The translations under genes were made by a program, and so were the position numbers. Shown here one piece after another: positions 8,478 to 17,918 of a stretch of 64,000 nucleotides of DNA. The DNA comes from JARYLZ01 sp964388275. GTDB lineage: Bacteria; Bacteroidota; Ignavibacteria; SZUA-365. The stretch's first letter is position 1. The number at the start of each line of letters is the position of its first letter. The notes under the pieces were generated by a model that was not told the DNA's origin, ran no database searches, and saw only the letters and a list, made by a program, of their open reading frames with translations. The DNA lies in NCBI GenBank assembly GCA_964388275.1, contig CAYLZD010000018.1, forward strand, positions 1 to 64,000, in the 5' to 3' direction.

Positions 8478-9060
8478 TAGTCAGCCGTCTCCGTCACATT
8501 CGTGGGGGTGTAGGCACACCCCCTACATTATTGTGCTCACGCAGTTCCCGAACGCTTCGAATGTTGCAACCTGCTCCCAAGTATGCCGCACTGCCGCCGC
8601 TTATAAAGTTTTGCTGCTTGTCCCCGGCGCTGTGCGCTGTTGAAATGGCTTTCAAACGAATTTACGGCCTCCGTCAGATATTGCGGGGAAAGTAACGAGA
8701 AACTCCGATGAAGGCAAACATCGTATCGAGGCTCGATGCCGCCAGCACCCTTGGCGAATGGCCCGGCGACCGGCCGCGCGCGTTCGTTTAGGGTGAGATT
8801 ATTGGCCACAAAAGGCATAAAGCACACAAGACACACAAAAAGGAAGACCCTTCGCTTGTGCCTTTTGTGCTTTCTGTGGTCATCCGTTCAACCGCTTCAC
8901 GGTAGTGCAAGTTTCCGTTGCAAAGCGTGACGAAGCGGCGGCTTGCGTCGAAATTGCGTAAAGCCCTCTGGAATGCCAATCCAACAGGAAAGCGACATCG
9001 GGCGGGGCTGCGCGCGCAGGGCATTGAACACCGGCTGTAACGGTGATGCTGAGCCCGCCC
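8478..9060. other. Intergenic region upstream of hsdM with an imperfect inverted repeat
   Basis: No convincing gene. Besides the hairpin at 8504-8523 it holds an imperfect inverted repeat at about 8804-8884. One arm reads GGCCACAAAAGGCATAAAGC and the other, on the opposite strand, reads as GACCACAGAAAGCACAAAAG. Repeats rich in CACAAAGG words like this are familiar as dispersed intergenic elements in many environmental bacterial genomes. The region also marks the border between the restriction operon and the secreted-protein region. Confidence 0.5.
8504..8523. promoter_or_regulatory. Perfect palindrome upstream of hsdM
   Basis: GGGGGTGT AGGC ACACCCCC forms a perfect 8-base stem with a 4-base loop, between the hsdM start codon and the rest of the upstream region. 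It could be an operator for a restriction-modification controller or a hairpin in the 5' leader. There is no T-run on either side, so it does not look like a simple terminator. Confidence 0.45.
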
Positions 9061-11121
9061 CTACTCGAAACGCAGCATTCCCTGCTCGGAGTCGCGGCCG
9101 AGGCCGTATACGCCGGAAGACGAATCCGGGCCGATGGCGTTCCAAACGGTGTTATCGCCGCCGAACTTGTGTTTGTATGTGTCTCGCCCGCCGATGTCGA
9201 AGAACAGCCCTGTGCTCGGGGCGTACACCGCCCACTCGCCTCCACGCCGCGCGGTGGCGTAACCGAAGGCGTTGCCGACCGGGGAGTAGGTGTCGTTGCC
9301 GCGTATGTTGGCGAACAGCGCGAAGGAGTTGTTGAGAGAACTGCCCAGGCTGCACGCGCGCTCGTCGCCGTCGGACATCGTGTACACGTCGTCGCCGCCG
9401 GCGTCTATGTAAAAAGCCGCCGAACAGTCGTGCGCCGTTCCGAAACCGAGCGTCATGACCAGATCGCTTTTGTCGTCGCCCGAGTCGTCGAACAGCGCTC
9501 CTATGGCGAAATGCGCGGCGGCGCCCAGGTTGAAGAAAACTCCGCGGTAGCGATCGTCGCCTTCGTGGTCGTTGAGCACGCCGAAACCGTACCAGTAGCC
9601 GCTGCCCTGAGAGAATACGCCCGCGTAGTATTCGTCGTCGCCCGCGAGATCGTGCAGTATGCCCAGCCCGCCGGACATGTTGTGCCCGTCGGTGTGATCG
9701 CCGCGCCTTCCGGCGCCGTAACCCTGCGCGTCGCTCTCGTTGTGTTTCGGAGTCTCATCTCCCACATGAATCAGGTTCGTATCGTCGGCCGTGTACCTGT
9801 CGTCGCCGGCCGCGTCCGCCAGCAGCCCCAAGCCGGCGGAAAAACCGTAGCCCTGCGCGTAATACACGGTGTTGTAACTGTCGTTTCCGGCCCGGTCGAA
9901 CAGTATGCCTATGCCGTACATGCCGGCGCCCTGGCTGAATCCCTCGGAAACGTATTCATCGCTGCCCGCGGCGTCGTAGAGCAGGCCCGCGCCGAAGCGC
10001 CCGCAGCCCTGCGAAAAGGTTTTCGTCTCGTAACGGTCGTCGCCTCCAAGGTCCAGCAGCATGCCGATGCCGAGCACGCCCGATCCCTGAGACGGAATGC
10101 CCTTGTGGCCGTTGATGTATTTGTCGTCGCCGGCAAGATCGATCACCACCGAAACCGGAAGATCCGGACCCGTCGCGGCGATTCCTCCGTAATATGTGTC
10201 GGAGCCTCCCAAGTCTATCAGCAGGGCGCAGTCCTTGGCATAATGGATATCACCGCCACCGCCCGCCAGTATCAGACGACCTAGAGGGGTCTGTATGTCG
10301 AGTGAATGAGCGCTCCCCCGGTGTTTTTCGAGCGCGGGCATGGCCTTCTCCACCGCCTGGGCCAGCAGTATCGCGCCCCAGGAGACGGATTTGACATCGA
10401 AAGCGACGGCGGCGTCATAGACGATCTGATCGAAGGTATGAGCGTCGCACTGCGATTCCTCGAGAGTGGTCACGGCGTGTATGTGCTCCCAATGCTCGCG
10501 CGGAACACGCATGAGCGAACGGTCGCGCCACAGCGCGGCCTCATCCATGGCCGCCAGTATCGATGCTATCGCGCTTTCGAGTTCTTCCGGAACGCCCCCG
10601 AGCTGCGCCTCGGCCTTTTTGATTTCGTCGCTCCATTCCTGTGTGGGCAGGGGGTAAACGATGTTGTTTCCGGGATCGCGTCCGCTGCGTCGATACATGG
10701 CCGATATGATCGCGGATAACGGCCGTTTCTCCGGGATGCCGGGCGTGTAATCGAAGCCGTAGCGGCCTATGTCATGGCCCAGGTTGCGCGCGGAGTTGAA
10801 AAGCAGTCCCGCCAGCGGCCGCACTGTGCGTTGCTTCGGAACCGCAAAGTTGGAGCTGTCGCCGGTCATCCAGACCGTGTAACGGAACAGCAGCTCCCGG
10901 GTGAAATTCGGAATCGTGAGCGGCCGCGCGAGCAGCCCGTCGAAATAAGGCAGACGGAACGGATCGTCGCGGGGGACAGGACCCCAGGTCGGCCGGGGAC
11001 GGTAGCCGACGCTTGCGGAATCGAGCCCGAAGGAAGCTATGGCCGTCCGCAGGAGCTCTTCCTGCGCCATGCACGAGGCATGCAATGAGAGCAGTACGAG
11101 AAGGAGTAGAATGCGCTTCAC
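9061..11121 (-). CDS. Secreted protein with Gly/Asp-rich GxDxY tandem repeats
   Basis: I chose the GTG at 11121 because an AAGGA sits about 8 bases upstream and it gives a clean signal peptide, VKRILLLLVLLSLHASCMAQ. An in-frame upstream start at 11163 would bury this peptide. After an N-terminal region of about 300 residues come roughly a dozen units of about 25 residues built on a (G/A)GxDxY core followed by an SQGxGxxGxGxLxD-type stretch, for example AGSDEYVSEGFSQGAGMYGI and AGNDSYNTVYYAQGYGFSAG. This pattern suggests a beta-solenoid or beta-roll, and the Asp residues could bind calcium. No catalytic motif and no T9SS tail are visible. Function unknown. It is transcribed divergently from the peptidase gene. 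Confidence 0.7.
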   Translation of the reverse strand: MKRILLLLVLLSLHASCMAQEELLRTAIASFGLDSASVGYRPRPTWGPVPRDDPFRLPYFDGLLARPLTIPNFTRELLFRYTVWMTGDSSNFAVPKQRTVRPLAGLLFNSARNLGHDIGRYGFDYTPGIPEKRPLSAIISAMYRRSGRDPGNNIVYPLPTQEWSDEIKKAEAQLGGVPEELESAIASILAAMDEAALWRDRSLMRVPREHWEHIHAVTTLEESQCDAHTFDQIVYDAAVAFDVKSVSWGAILLAQAVEKAMPALEKHRGSAHSLDIQTPLGRLILAGGGGDIHYAKDCALLIDLGGSDTYYGGIAATGPDLPVSVVIDLAGDDKYINGHKGIPSQGSGVLGIGMLLDLGGDDRYETKTFSQGCGRFGAGLLYDAAGSDEYVSEGFSQGAGMYGIGILFDRAGNDSYNTVYYAQGYGFSAGLGLLADAAGDDRYTADDTNLIHVGDETPKHNESDAQGYGAGRRGDHTDGHNMSGGLGILHDLAGDDEYYAGVFSQGSGYWYGFGVLNDHEGDDRYRGVFFNLGAAAHFAIGALFDDSGDDKSDLVMTLGFGTAHDCSAAFYIDAGGDDVYTMSDGDERACSLGSSLNNSFALFANIRGNDTYSPVGNAFGYATARRGGEWAVYAPSTGLFFDIGGRDTYKHKFGGDNTVWNAIGPDSSSGVYGLGRDSEQGMLRFE

Positions 11122-11177
11122 GCGGATTTCCTTGTTCTTATGGAGGACCGAGGGAGGCGGCATCGCGGCCGCAAAGT

Positions 11178-11185
11178 CAAATATA
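11178..11185 (-). promoter_or_regulatory. Bacteroidota-type -7 element for the GxDxY repeat protein
   Basis: Read on the minus strand the site is TATATTTG, an exact match to TAnnTTTG, 57 bases before the GTG start. I see no good TTTG -33 partner, so this is tentative. Confidence 0.3.
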
Positions 11186-11264
11186 CAGAAGCCGCGCTTC
11201 TTTGCTTTCCCGATACCGGTCGCGCGTTCGCTCTTTTATTGAATCGGAGGCCCGTCCGGGCCGG

Positions 11265-11295
11265 GATTGTAACAATCCGGAAGGGATGCTATACT
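11265..11295 (+). promoter_or_regulatory. Possible promoter for the M28 peptidase gene
   Basis: TTGTAA (11265-11270) and TATACT (11290-11295) are spaced by 19 bases. Transcription would begin near 11303, which favours translation from the ATG at 11353 over the one at 11302. It resembles a sigma-70 rather than a Bacteroidota -33/-7 promoter, so confidence is low. Confidence 0.3.
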
Positions 11296-11352
11296 GCATT
11301 TATGCGCCGATCAACGGCGCTCCTTGAACAAGCATATTCGGGCGGCCTCGTT

Positions 11353-12918
11353 ATGCACAGCTTCCTCGACAAACCTGCTTCCTTGCTGCGGCGCGCCGCG
11401 GCGCCGGTCTTCACGGCGTGCCTGCTGTTGTATCTCCCCGCGCTTTCACAGAATCATTTCGGTCCGGTTGCCGTCGAACAATCGGTGCAATCGGTGCTGA
11501 ACAACGCGTTTTCGCTGGATTCCCTGCAGAAATTCGTGAAGCAGCTCTCGGGTGTCCTGCAGGTGCAAGTGAACGGCGCGCCGATGAGCTTTCAGCATCG
11601 CTATGCAGGCAACGGCTCCCAGAATTTCCGCAACGCGGCGCTGTTCGTAAGGGACGTGCTTGCGCGCTATGGAATGAATCCGGTCATCGAAAACAATGCC
11701 TCGCCGTGGACCAAAATCAATGTCGTCGGCACGCTGCCGGGACGAAGAGGTGAGTACGTGGTGATCTGCGGGCATTTCGATTCGGCGAACCTGAGCTGCC
11801 CCGGCGCCGACGATAACGCCAGCGGCACGGCGGCCGTGCTGGAAGCCGCCAGGATTCTGCGCGCCTTATCCTTCGAATACACGATCAAGTTCATCGCCTT
11901 CGGCGGCGAGGAGCAGGGCATGAAGGGCAGCAAGCAGTACATGGAGGCCCACCCGCAGGATTCGATCAGAGCCGTCATCAATTGCGACATGATAATGTGG
12001 GACAACGACGAGGACAGGAACGTTCACATACACGCGATCGACAACACGGCGCAGCAGAAATCGGCGGATCTCGCGGTATTCATCCACCGCATCGACAGCG
12101 TCTACGCGTTCCCCACGATGTGCCGGACCATCATCCCCGGCATCGGCGCCAGCGACCATTCCTCCTTCTGGAACAAGGACCGGTCGGCGGTCCTGCTCAT
12201 CGAGGAGTATCAGGAGGATTTCAACTTCTATTATCATACGTCGAACGACACCTTTTCGAACGCGTCGGCGCCCAAGCATCAGAACTTCTTCCGCGACGTC
12301 TCAAAGCTCACTATAGCATCGATCGCTCATCTGGCTCAGGTGCGGCAGCCGGTTCCCGTCGAACTCTCCTCATTCACCGCCGAGCTCCTGAACACGGGAG
12401 TTCTTCTGAGCTGGCGCACCGAGAGCGAAATCAACAACGCAGGATTCCGGATCGAAAGGGCGTTTTTCCCGTCCGCAAGCTATGAGGAAATCGGCCATGT
12501 GAGCGGCCATGGCGCTTCCTTGTCGCCGCGGGACTACTCGCATCTCGATGCAAACCTTGCTCCGGGCGTCAGGGCTTATCGTCTTCGTCAGATCGACAGC
12601 GACGGAACGGAGTCGCTTTCCGGCTCGGTGATCGTGCATGTCGGAATCGACCCGCGCGCGGCGCTGCACGTGGCGGCCTGGCCGAATCCGGCGAGATCCG
12701 CGGTGACGGTGGCCTGCTCCCTGCCCGGCGAGGCGGACGTGAGCGTGCGCATTATCGACGCTCTCGGACGCACCGTGGACGTGCTTCGCAGAGAACGGAT
12801 GCCCGCCGGACTGCACCACCTCTCCTATGACGCGTCCGCGCTTCCGCGCGGCAGTTACATGGTGGCAGTCGAGACGGCCTCCGGATCGGCCGTGAGCCGT
12901 CTCAATGTGAGCCGTTGA
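11353..12918 (+). CDS. Secreted M28-family zinc aminopeptidase with T9SS sorting domain
   Basis: The chosen ATG gives a signal peptide ending in LLLYLPALSQ; ATGs at 11302 and further upstream are also in frame. The catalytic domain has the five zinc ligands of the co-catalytic M28 fold: HFDSANLSCPGADDNASG (His, then bridging Asp), FGGEEQGMKGSKQY (catalytic Glu and Glu ligand), NCDMIMWD (Asp) and GASDHSSFW (His). Then comes VPVELSSFTAELLNTGVLLS, the linker common in T9SS cargo, and a C-terminal sorting domain with AWPNPARSAVTVACSLPGEA and LPRGSYMVAVETASG. The protein is therefore predicted to be exported through Sec and then T9SS to digest peptides outside the cell. The next gene follows after 35 bases. 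Confidence 0.87.
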   Translation: MHSFLDKPASLLRRAAAPVFTACLLLYLPALSQNHFGPVAVEQSVQSVLNNAFSLDSLQKFVKQLSGVLQVQVNGAPMSFQHRYAGNGSQNFRNAALFVRDVLARYGMNPVIENNASPWTKINVVGTLPGRRGEYVVICGHFDSANLSCPGADDNASGTAAVLEAARILRALSFEYTIKFIAFGGEEQGMKGSKQYMEAHPQDSIRAVINCDMIMWDNDEDRNVHIHAIDNTAQQKSADLAVFIHRIDSVYAFPTMCRTIIPGIGASDHSSFWNKDRSAVLLIEEYQEDFNFYYHTSNDTFSNASAPKHQNFFRDVSKLTIASIAHLAQVRQPVPVELSSFTAELLNTGVLLSWRTESEINNAGFRIERAFFPSASYEEIGHVSGHGASLSPRDYSHLDANLAPGVRAYRLRQIDSDGTESLSGSVIVHVGIDPRAALHVAAWPNPARSAVTVACSLPGEADVSVRIIDALGRTVDVLRRERMPAGLHHLSYDASALPRGSYMVAVETASGSAVSRLNVSR

Positions 12919-12953
12919 TAAAACCTCCCGGATCCAAACAGCGGAACGCGCTT

Positions 12954-13808
12954 ATGCCGAATCGTTTTCGAGACCTCGCGGAGGACCATTCCTCGGGCGC
13001 CACCGAGCTGATTCAGCGCCTGCTCGCCGCCTGCGAGGGATATCTCATGGGCGAAGCTTACGGCGAGCTGCGCGACGGGATCGAGGCTCTCGAGCACGCC
13101 CAGCTCAGCATGCCTTCGTTTCATGCCATGCTGCAGATTCTCAAATCAGAGTTTCTGCCGCGCGTGGACGAGAGGGGAGACAACAGCGAAGCGATCGGTT
13201 ATCTCGCCTCCTTGCGGCAGGTACTGGACGAATCAGGAAACGCGGTCTCCGCCGCGTTCGCCGGTCTCTTCAAAGCGCCCGTGAGAATCGCTACCCTGAG
13301 CCGCAGCGGCACCGTACTGCTGGCGTTGCGCCGCCTGCTGCAGGACGGCCGCCTGTCCCATCTGACGGTGCTCGAATCCAGGCCCATGAACGAGGGCCAG
13401 AACACCGTACGCGAGTTCAACGGCGTCGTTCCCGCGTCCCTCATGATCGACGCGGCGTCGGCCGTGGCCGCGGCGGATTGCGATTGCGCCGTCACCGGCG
13501 CCGATTGCGTGAGCGCGGACGGTTATCTGCTCAACAAGACCGGCACCATGCCGCTCGCGTTGTGCTGCCGGCAATACGGCAAACCTCTGTACGTTCTTTG
13601 CGATTCATTGAAATTCTCGCCGCAATTGCGCGACGATATAATCGTCGAAGACAGCCCGCAAAGCGACGTTGTCGAAAAGCGGAAACAGGATACTTTCGAA
13701 GTGTGGAACCGGTATTTCGAATGGATGCCCGTGGATCTGGTGACCGCTTTCGTCACCGAGCAGGGAGTTTTCGCTCCCGATCAACTCTCGAAACTGGCCG
13801 GCGAGTAA
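12954..13808 (+). CDS. eIF-2B alpha/beta/delta family protein (MtnA/R15P isomerase-like)
   Basis: About 284 residues from the ATG at 12954; an in-frame TTG at 12915 overlaps the peptidase gene and is less likely. The C-terminal half matches the IF-2B Rossmann-like domain: RIATLSRSGTVLLALRRLL, VLESRPMNEGQNT, DCAVTGADCVSADGYLLNKT and GKPLYVLCDSLKFSP. Relatives include methylthioribose-1-phosphate isomerase and ribose-1,5-bisphosphate isomerase, which isomerise sugar phosphates, as well as archaeal and eukaryotic eIF2B subunits. The ESRP and GADCV segments are the family's conserved substrate-pocket regions. The exact substrate cannot be read from the sequence and the neighbours give no hint. 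Confidence 0.75.
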   Translation: MPNRFRDLAEDHSSGATELIQRLLAACEGYLMGEAYGELRDGIEALEHAQLSMPSFHAMLQILKSEFLPRVDERGDNSEAIGYLASLRQVLDESGNAVSAAFAGLFKAPVRIATLSRSGTVLLALRRLLQDGRLSHLTVLESRPMNEGQNTVREFNGVVPASLMIDAASAVAAADCDCAVTGADCVSADGYLLNKTGTMPLALCCRQYGKPLYVLCDSLKFSPQLRDDIIVEDSPQSDVVEKRKQDTFEVWNRYFEWMPVDLVTAFVTEQGVFAPDQLSKLAGE

Positions 13809-13896
13809 AACACCGGGACCGCCTCGGGTCTGAGAATTTCCCCGGTCTTTGTTAGTTTGGGGCAGGCGCGGCGGAGAACGCGCGCGATCATCGGGC

Positions 13897-16017
13897 ATGG
13901 CAGCGAAAAAACGAAAACAGACCAAAGCTCAGGCGGGCGAAAAACGAGCGCCGCGAGGAAGCGGAATCGAGCCGCCTCCTTCCGGCGCGGGGCGCATCGG
14001 CTCCGCTTTCGGAGTTTTGATTCTACTGAGGACAGTCGCCTCTTTTTTCCCCGGGCAGCGTCTCTGGGGGCTGAATCATGCCGCGTATCTCCCGGATTGG
14101 ACCACGTGGGCATTCGCGGCCGTCGGCTTTCTCCTCTGCACGCCGCTGTTGTACAGGCCGTTCCTGCGTCTCGGCTCGTTGCTCTTTCCCGGCGGAAGCG
14201 CCGGCGGCAGGTCTCTGACACCCTGGTTGCTTGCACTGGCGGCGGGCGCGCTGTTCTGGCTGCTGCGCATGGACACGTATTTCCTGGGCGACGGTGCGGT
14301 TTATCTNNNNNNNNNNNNNNNNNNNNNNNNNNNNNNNNNNNNNNNNNNNNNNNNNNNNNNNNNNNNNNNNNNNNNNNNNNNNNNNNNNNNNNNNNNNNNN
14401 NNNNNNATCCTGACGCTGCTGGCCACGACGCCCGGCGTGCTGTTTTACTTCGGATATGTGGAGTATTACACCTTTTTCTATGTCGCCTTCGCGGTGTATC
14501 TGTATCTCGGGTTCAAGGCGTTGTCCGGAGGCGGTCTCGCCGCGCCCGCGGTCGCCCTGGCGGCGGCGACCGCGTTTCACTTCATGGGAGTGGTGGCCGT
14601 CCCGTCCTTCCTGTTCCTCGTGCTTTCCCGTTCCGGCAATCCCCGCGTGGCCGCGCTGCTGCGTCCGAAACCGCTGGCTCTCGCCGTAGGCGCGGCGCTG
14701 CTCGCCGGCGGAGCGTACTATTTCGCATCGGGCATACACGTGAACGGCAGCAGGACGGTTCTTTCGATGTATCCTTTCGGACGCGAGGGCGCGGTTCAAT
14801 CATACACGCTTTTCTCTTCCTGGCATCTCATAGATTTCGTCAACTATATCTTTCTGCTGGCGGCCCCCGCGCTCACCGGCATGGCCTTTATAGCCCGGCG
14901 CGAGGCGTTCACACGGCCCGAGACGCTTTTCGCGGCTCTGAACACGGCCTTTTTCACCTTTCTGGCGTTCTTCGGCAACATGGGTTTCGGAATGGCGCGC
15001 GACTGGGACATCAACGCCGGACTCGGCATGTCCCTGCTTTTCCTGTTTCTTGCGCTGCTGCGCGCTTCGACCCGTCACGAACTGAAATCCTATCTGATGT
15101 ACGCCACGGCGGGAGCGTCGCTGGCGGCGGTTCTCCCCTGGCTGGCGGTGAATCTGACGTCCGCGTCCTCGGTGGAACGCGCCAAGGCCATACTGGCTCT
15201 CGACGAAAGGCATATCGCCGGCGATTACGCCCTGAACGGCTATGAGCACCTTCGGAAATTTTTCGATTCGCGCGGAGACGCCGAGGGCGTGACCTGGGCC
15301 ATACGCAAAAAGATCGAAGTCGTCGGCTATCCTGAGGACTACAGGAAGCTGGCCCTGCGCGCGATCACCGATGTTCCCGCCGAACGCAAGCGGAGCGAGT
15401 ACGAGTGGATGTTCGACCGGCTGGCTGAAAAGGTGCGATCCATGAAAACCGCGGGCATCGACACGTCCTACGCGGGCACGAAGCCGGAATTCCTCGAGAT
15501 AGCGGCGGAAAGCATATTGCAATGCCTGAGTCTTCCTCCTCAATGGGGCTTCGACGGCGCATTCGTGGATTTTCAGCGGAGGCGTTTCGCCGCGATCGAA
15601 CCCGGCGCCCCGGTTCTGCGTCTTTTAAACGCGCAAATCGCGCTTGCCGGACCCGGCGCAGGACCGCCCGACAGAGCGGCCTTCCTCGAAGGCGCCGCGG
15701 CCGTGCAGAGCAGTCCGACTCTGGCCGCCTACGCCGGAATGGCGCTTCTGGAAATGAAGGAATACGAACCCGCGCGGAACGCGCTACAGCGCGCCGCCGC
15801 GCTCGATTCCACCTTCACACTGCCCCTCTTGTATCTGGCTGAGGCCGAAATCGGATTGGGACCCGCACACGCGCGCAGCGCCGAGTCGCATCTGCGGCGT
15901 TTCCTCGACACGCCGGAGGGATGGCGGGTCTTCGGCGCGGCCGGCCGCCGCGAAGCGCTCGAAAACCGCGCCAGATCCCTTCTCACCGGCCTCCAAACCG
16001 GCTTGCGAACCCCTTAA
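13897..16017 (+). CDS. Polytopic membrane protein with C-terminal helical repeats, interrupted by an assembly gap
   Basis: I use the ATG at 13897 (MAAKKRKQTKAQAGEKRAP), which gives a basic cytoplasmic N-terminus. Several hydrophobic segments follow, with MDTYFLGDGAVY just before the 100-N gap and GVLFYFGYVEYYTFFYVAFA just after it. The GDG near a membrane segment recalls the Asp-containing first loop of GT39/GT83-type glycosyltransferases, but this is only a hint. The last 250 residues are soluble and helical with TPR-like character (YAGMALLEMKEYEPARNALQ). The frame is continuous across the gap at face value, which may be coincidence because 100 N is a placeholder. A role in polymer or surface-glycan assembly is speculation. 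Confidence 0.6.
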   Translation: MAAKKRKQTKAQAGEKRAPRGSGIEPPPSGAGRIGSAFGVLILLRTVASFFPGQRLWGLNHAAYLPDWTTWAFAAVGFLLCTPLLYRPFLRLGSLLFPGGSAGGRSLTPWLLALAAGALFWLLRMDTYFLGDGAVYXXXXXXXXXXXXXXXXXXXXXXXXXXXXXXXXXXILTLLATTPGVLFYFGYVEYYTFFYVAFAVYLYLGFKALSGGGLAAPAVALAAATAFHFMGVVAVPSFLFLVLSRSGNPRVAALLRPKPLALAVGAALLAGGAYYFASGIHVNGSRTVLSMYPFGREGAVQSYTLFSSWHLIDFVNYIFLLAAPALTGMAFIARREAFTRPETLFAALNTAFFTFLAFFGNMGFGMARDWDINAGLGMSLLFLFLALLRASTRHELKSYLMYATAGASLAAVLPWLAVNLTSASSVERAKAILALDERHIAGDYALNGYEHLRKFFDSRGDAEGVTWAIRKKIEVVGYPEDYRKLALRAITDVPAERKRSEYEWMFDRLAEKVRSMKTAGIDTSYAGTKPEFLEIAAESILQCLSLPPQWGFDGAFVDFQRRRFAAIEPGAPVLRLLNAQIALAGPGAGPPDRAAFLEGAAAVQSSPTLAAYAGMALLEMKEYEPARNALQRAAALDSTFTLPLLYLAEAEIGLGPAHARSAESHLRRFLDTPEGWRVFGAAGRREALENRARSLLTGLQTGLRTP
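14307..14406. other. Assembly gap (100 N) inside the membrane-protein gene
   Basis: A second placeholder of exactly 100 N. The missing part lies in a membrane-spanning region, so topology and total length of this protein cannot be given. Confidence 0.99.
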
Positions 16018-16051
16018 CTTCACCCTTCACTTTCCACCAGTCATCACCGCC

Positions 16052-17722
16052 ATGTCAATCCCACACGCAATTCCCCCGCCCGCGCCGCGAGGCGCGCAGC
16101 TGACCTGCAAGGGCTGGCAGCAGGAAGCCGCCCTCCGCATGCTGCTGAACAACCTCGATCCGGCAGTGGCCGAGCATCCCGAAGAACTGATCGTCTACGG
16201 CGGCATCGGAAAAGCGGCGCGCAATCACGAAGCTCTCGCCGCCATCATCAGCGAACTAAAGGACCTCGAGGGCGATGAAACCCTGCTTGTGCAGTCGGGC
16301 AAGCCCGTAGGGCGCTTCCGGACTCACGCCGACGCGCCGCGCGTGATAATCGCGAACTCCAATCTAGTGCCGCGCTGGGCTACCTGGGAGGAATTCCGCC
16401 GCCTCGACGCGCTCGGACTCATGATGTACGGACAGATGACGGCCGGATCATGGATTTATATCGGCACGCAGGGGATACTTCAGGGAACTTACGAGACCTT
16501 CGCATCCGTCGCGGACAAACATTTCGGCGGCGATCTGGCCGGCAAATGGATACTCACCGCCGGCCTCGGCGGCATGGGCGGCGCGCAGCCGCTGGCCGCC
16601 ACGATGAACGGCGCCGCCTGCCTCTGCGTGGAAATCGATCCGTCGCGCATACGGAAGCGCCTCGAAACCAAATATCTGGACGTGCAGGCCGCGGACCTAA
16701 ACGACGCCGTGGCCCTGATTTCGGACGCCGTGTCGAAGAAGCGCGCCCTGTCCGTCGGCGTTCTCGGCAACGCCGCGGAGGTTTTTCCCGCTTTGCTCCG
16801 GCAGGGCTTCGTGCCGGACGTTCTTACGGATCAGACATCCGCTCACGACATGCTGCGCGGCTACGTGCCCATGGGCATGACCTATGCCGAAGCGCTGGAA
16901 CTCCGGGCCGGAAATCCGGATGAGTATATCCGTAAAGCCAGGGCGACCGTCGTGGAACACGTGCGGGCGATGCTCGAGCTGCGCAAGGCGGGCGCCGTGA
17001 CTTTCGACTACGGCAACAATATCCGCGGCGAGGCCCTGGCCAACGGATTGGACAATGCGTTCGACTTCCCGGGCTTCGTTCCGGAATACATCCGTCCGCT
17101 TTTCTGCGACGGCAAGGGGCCTTTCCGATGGGCCGCGCTGTCAGGCGATCCGGCCGACATACATCGCACGGATCGCGCCGTGATGGAAACCTTTCCCGGC
17201 GACTCGCCCCTGCTGCGCTGGATCGAGAAGGCCAACAAGCAGGTCGCGTTCCAGGGGCTGCCCGCCCGAATCTGCTGGCTCGGCTACGGGGCGAGGGCGA
17301 AGATGGGGCGGGTGTTCAACGACCTCGTGCGGAAAGGCGAAGTCAAGGCCCCGATAGTCATCGGACGCGACCATCTCGATTGCGGATCCGTCGCCTCGCC
17401 CAACCGCGAAACCGAGGCCATGAAAGACGGCAGTGATGCAATCGCTGACTGGCCGGTCTTGAACGCCATGCTCAACTGCATCGGCGGAGCGACCTGGGTG
17501 TCGTATCATCACGGCGGCGGAGTGGGGATGGGCTACAGTCTCCACGCCGGCATGGTGATAGTGGCGGACGGCACCGACGAGGCCGACAGGCGGCTCGAAA
17601 GAGTGCTGACCTATGATCCGGGCATGGGCATAATCCGCCACGCCGACGCGGGATATGAGCGCGCGATCGAGAATGCGGAGCGCTGGGGCGTCCATATTCC
17701 CATGGCAGGCGGCAGCATCTGA
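16052..17722 (+). CDS. hutU: Urocanate hydratase
   Basis: A 556-residue, full-length urocanase, which converts urocanate to 4-imidazolone-5-propionate in histidine degradation using tightly bound NAD+. Diagnostic stretches are YGGIGKAARNHEAL near residue 50, GSWIYIGTQGILQGTYETF near 133, the NAD-binding ILTAGLGGMGGAQPLAATMN near 167, TDQTSAHDMLRGYVP near 260, and CWLGYGARAKMGRVFNDLV plus GRDHLDCGSVASPNRETEAM in the C-terminal half. No other hut gene is adjacent, so the rest of the pathway must lie elsewhere. The ATG at 16052 fits the usual start of the family. Confidence 0.95.
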   Translation: MSIPHAIPPPAPRGAQLTCKGWQQEAALRMLLNNLDPAVAEHPEELIVYGGIGKAARNHEALAAIISELKDLEGDETLLVQSGKPVGRFRTHADAPRVIIANSNLVPRWATWEEFRRLDALGLMMYGQMTAGSWIYIGTQGILQGTYETFASVADKHFGGDLAGKWILTAGLGGMGGAQPLAATMNGAACLCVEIDPSRIRKRLETKYLDVQAADLNDAVALISDAVSKKRALSVGVLGNAAEVFPALLRQGFVPDVLTDQTSAHDMLRGYVPMGMTYAEALELRAGNPDEYIRKARATVVEHVRAMLELRKAGAVTFDYGNNIRGEALANGLDNAFDFPGFVPEYIRPLFCDGKGPFRWAALSGDPADIHRTDRAVMETFPGDSPLLRWIEKANKQVAFQGLPARICWLGYGARAKMGRVFNDLVRKGEVKAPIVIGRDHLDCGSVASPNRETEAMKDGSDAIADWPVLNAMLNCIGGATWVSYHHGGGVGMGYSLHAGMVIVADGTDEADRRLERVLTYDPGMGIIRHADAGYERAIENAERWGVHIPMAGGSI

Positions 17723-17837
17723 CCGGCGGCCGAAACCGGCGGGTAGCAGGCCTCGAAAATCCCTTTGGATACAGGCGCGGATGCCGCGACGACAGATTGA
17801 ACGATTGTCCCGGCGCAGGCGCGGCCGCTCCCGTCCG

Positions 17838-17882
17838 GGCGCCCGGGGTTGTTTGGCTCGAGTTTTTAGCTTTTTTTAGCGC
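17838..17882 (+). terminator. Possible terminator after hutU
   Basis: A GC-rich palindrome (CCGGGCGCCCGG) is followed by T-rich tracts (TTTTTAGCTTTTTTTAGC). The hairpin has no natural loop, so this is only a weak intrinsic terminator candidate. Confidence 0.3.
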
Positions 17883-17918
17883 TGTCGGTGTTTGCCGTAA
17901 ACGGGTCAGGTAAAAAAC

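Noticed and set aside
9043..10284. Plus-strand ORF of 413 codons
   Set aside because: Antisense to the GxDxY repeats; its apparent repetition is a mirror of those.
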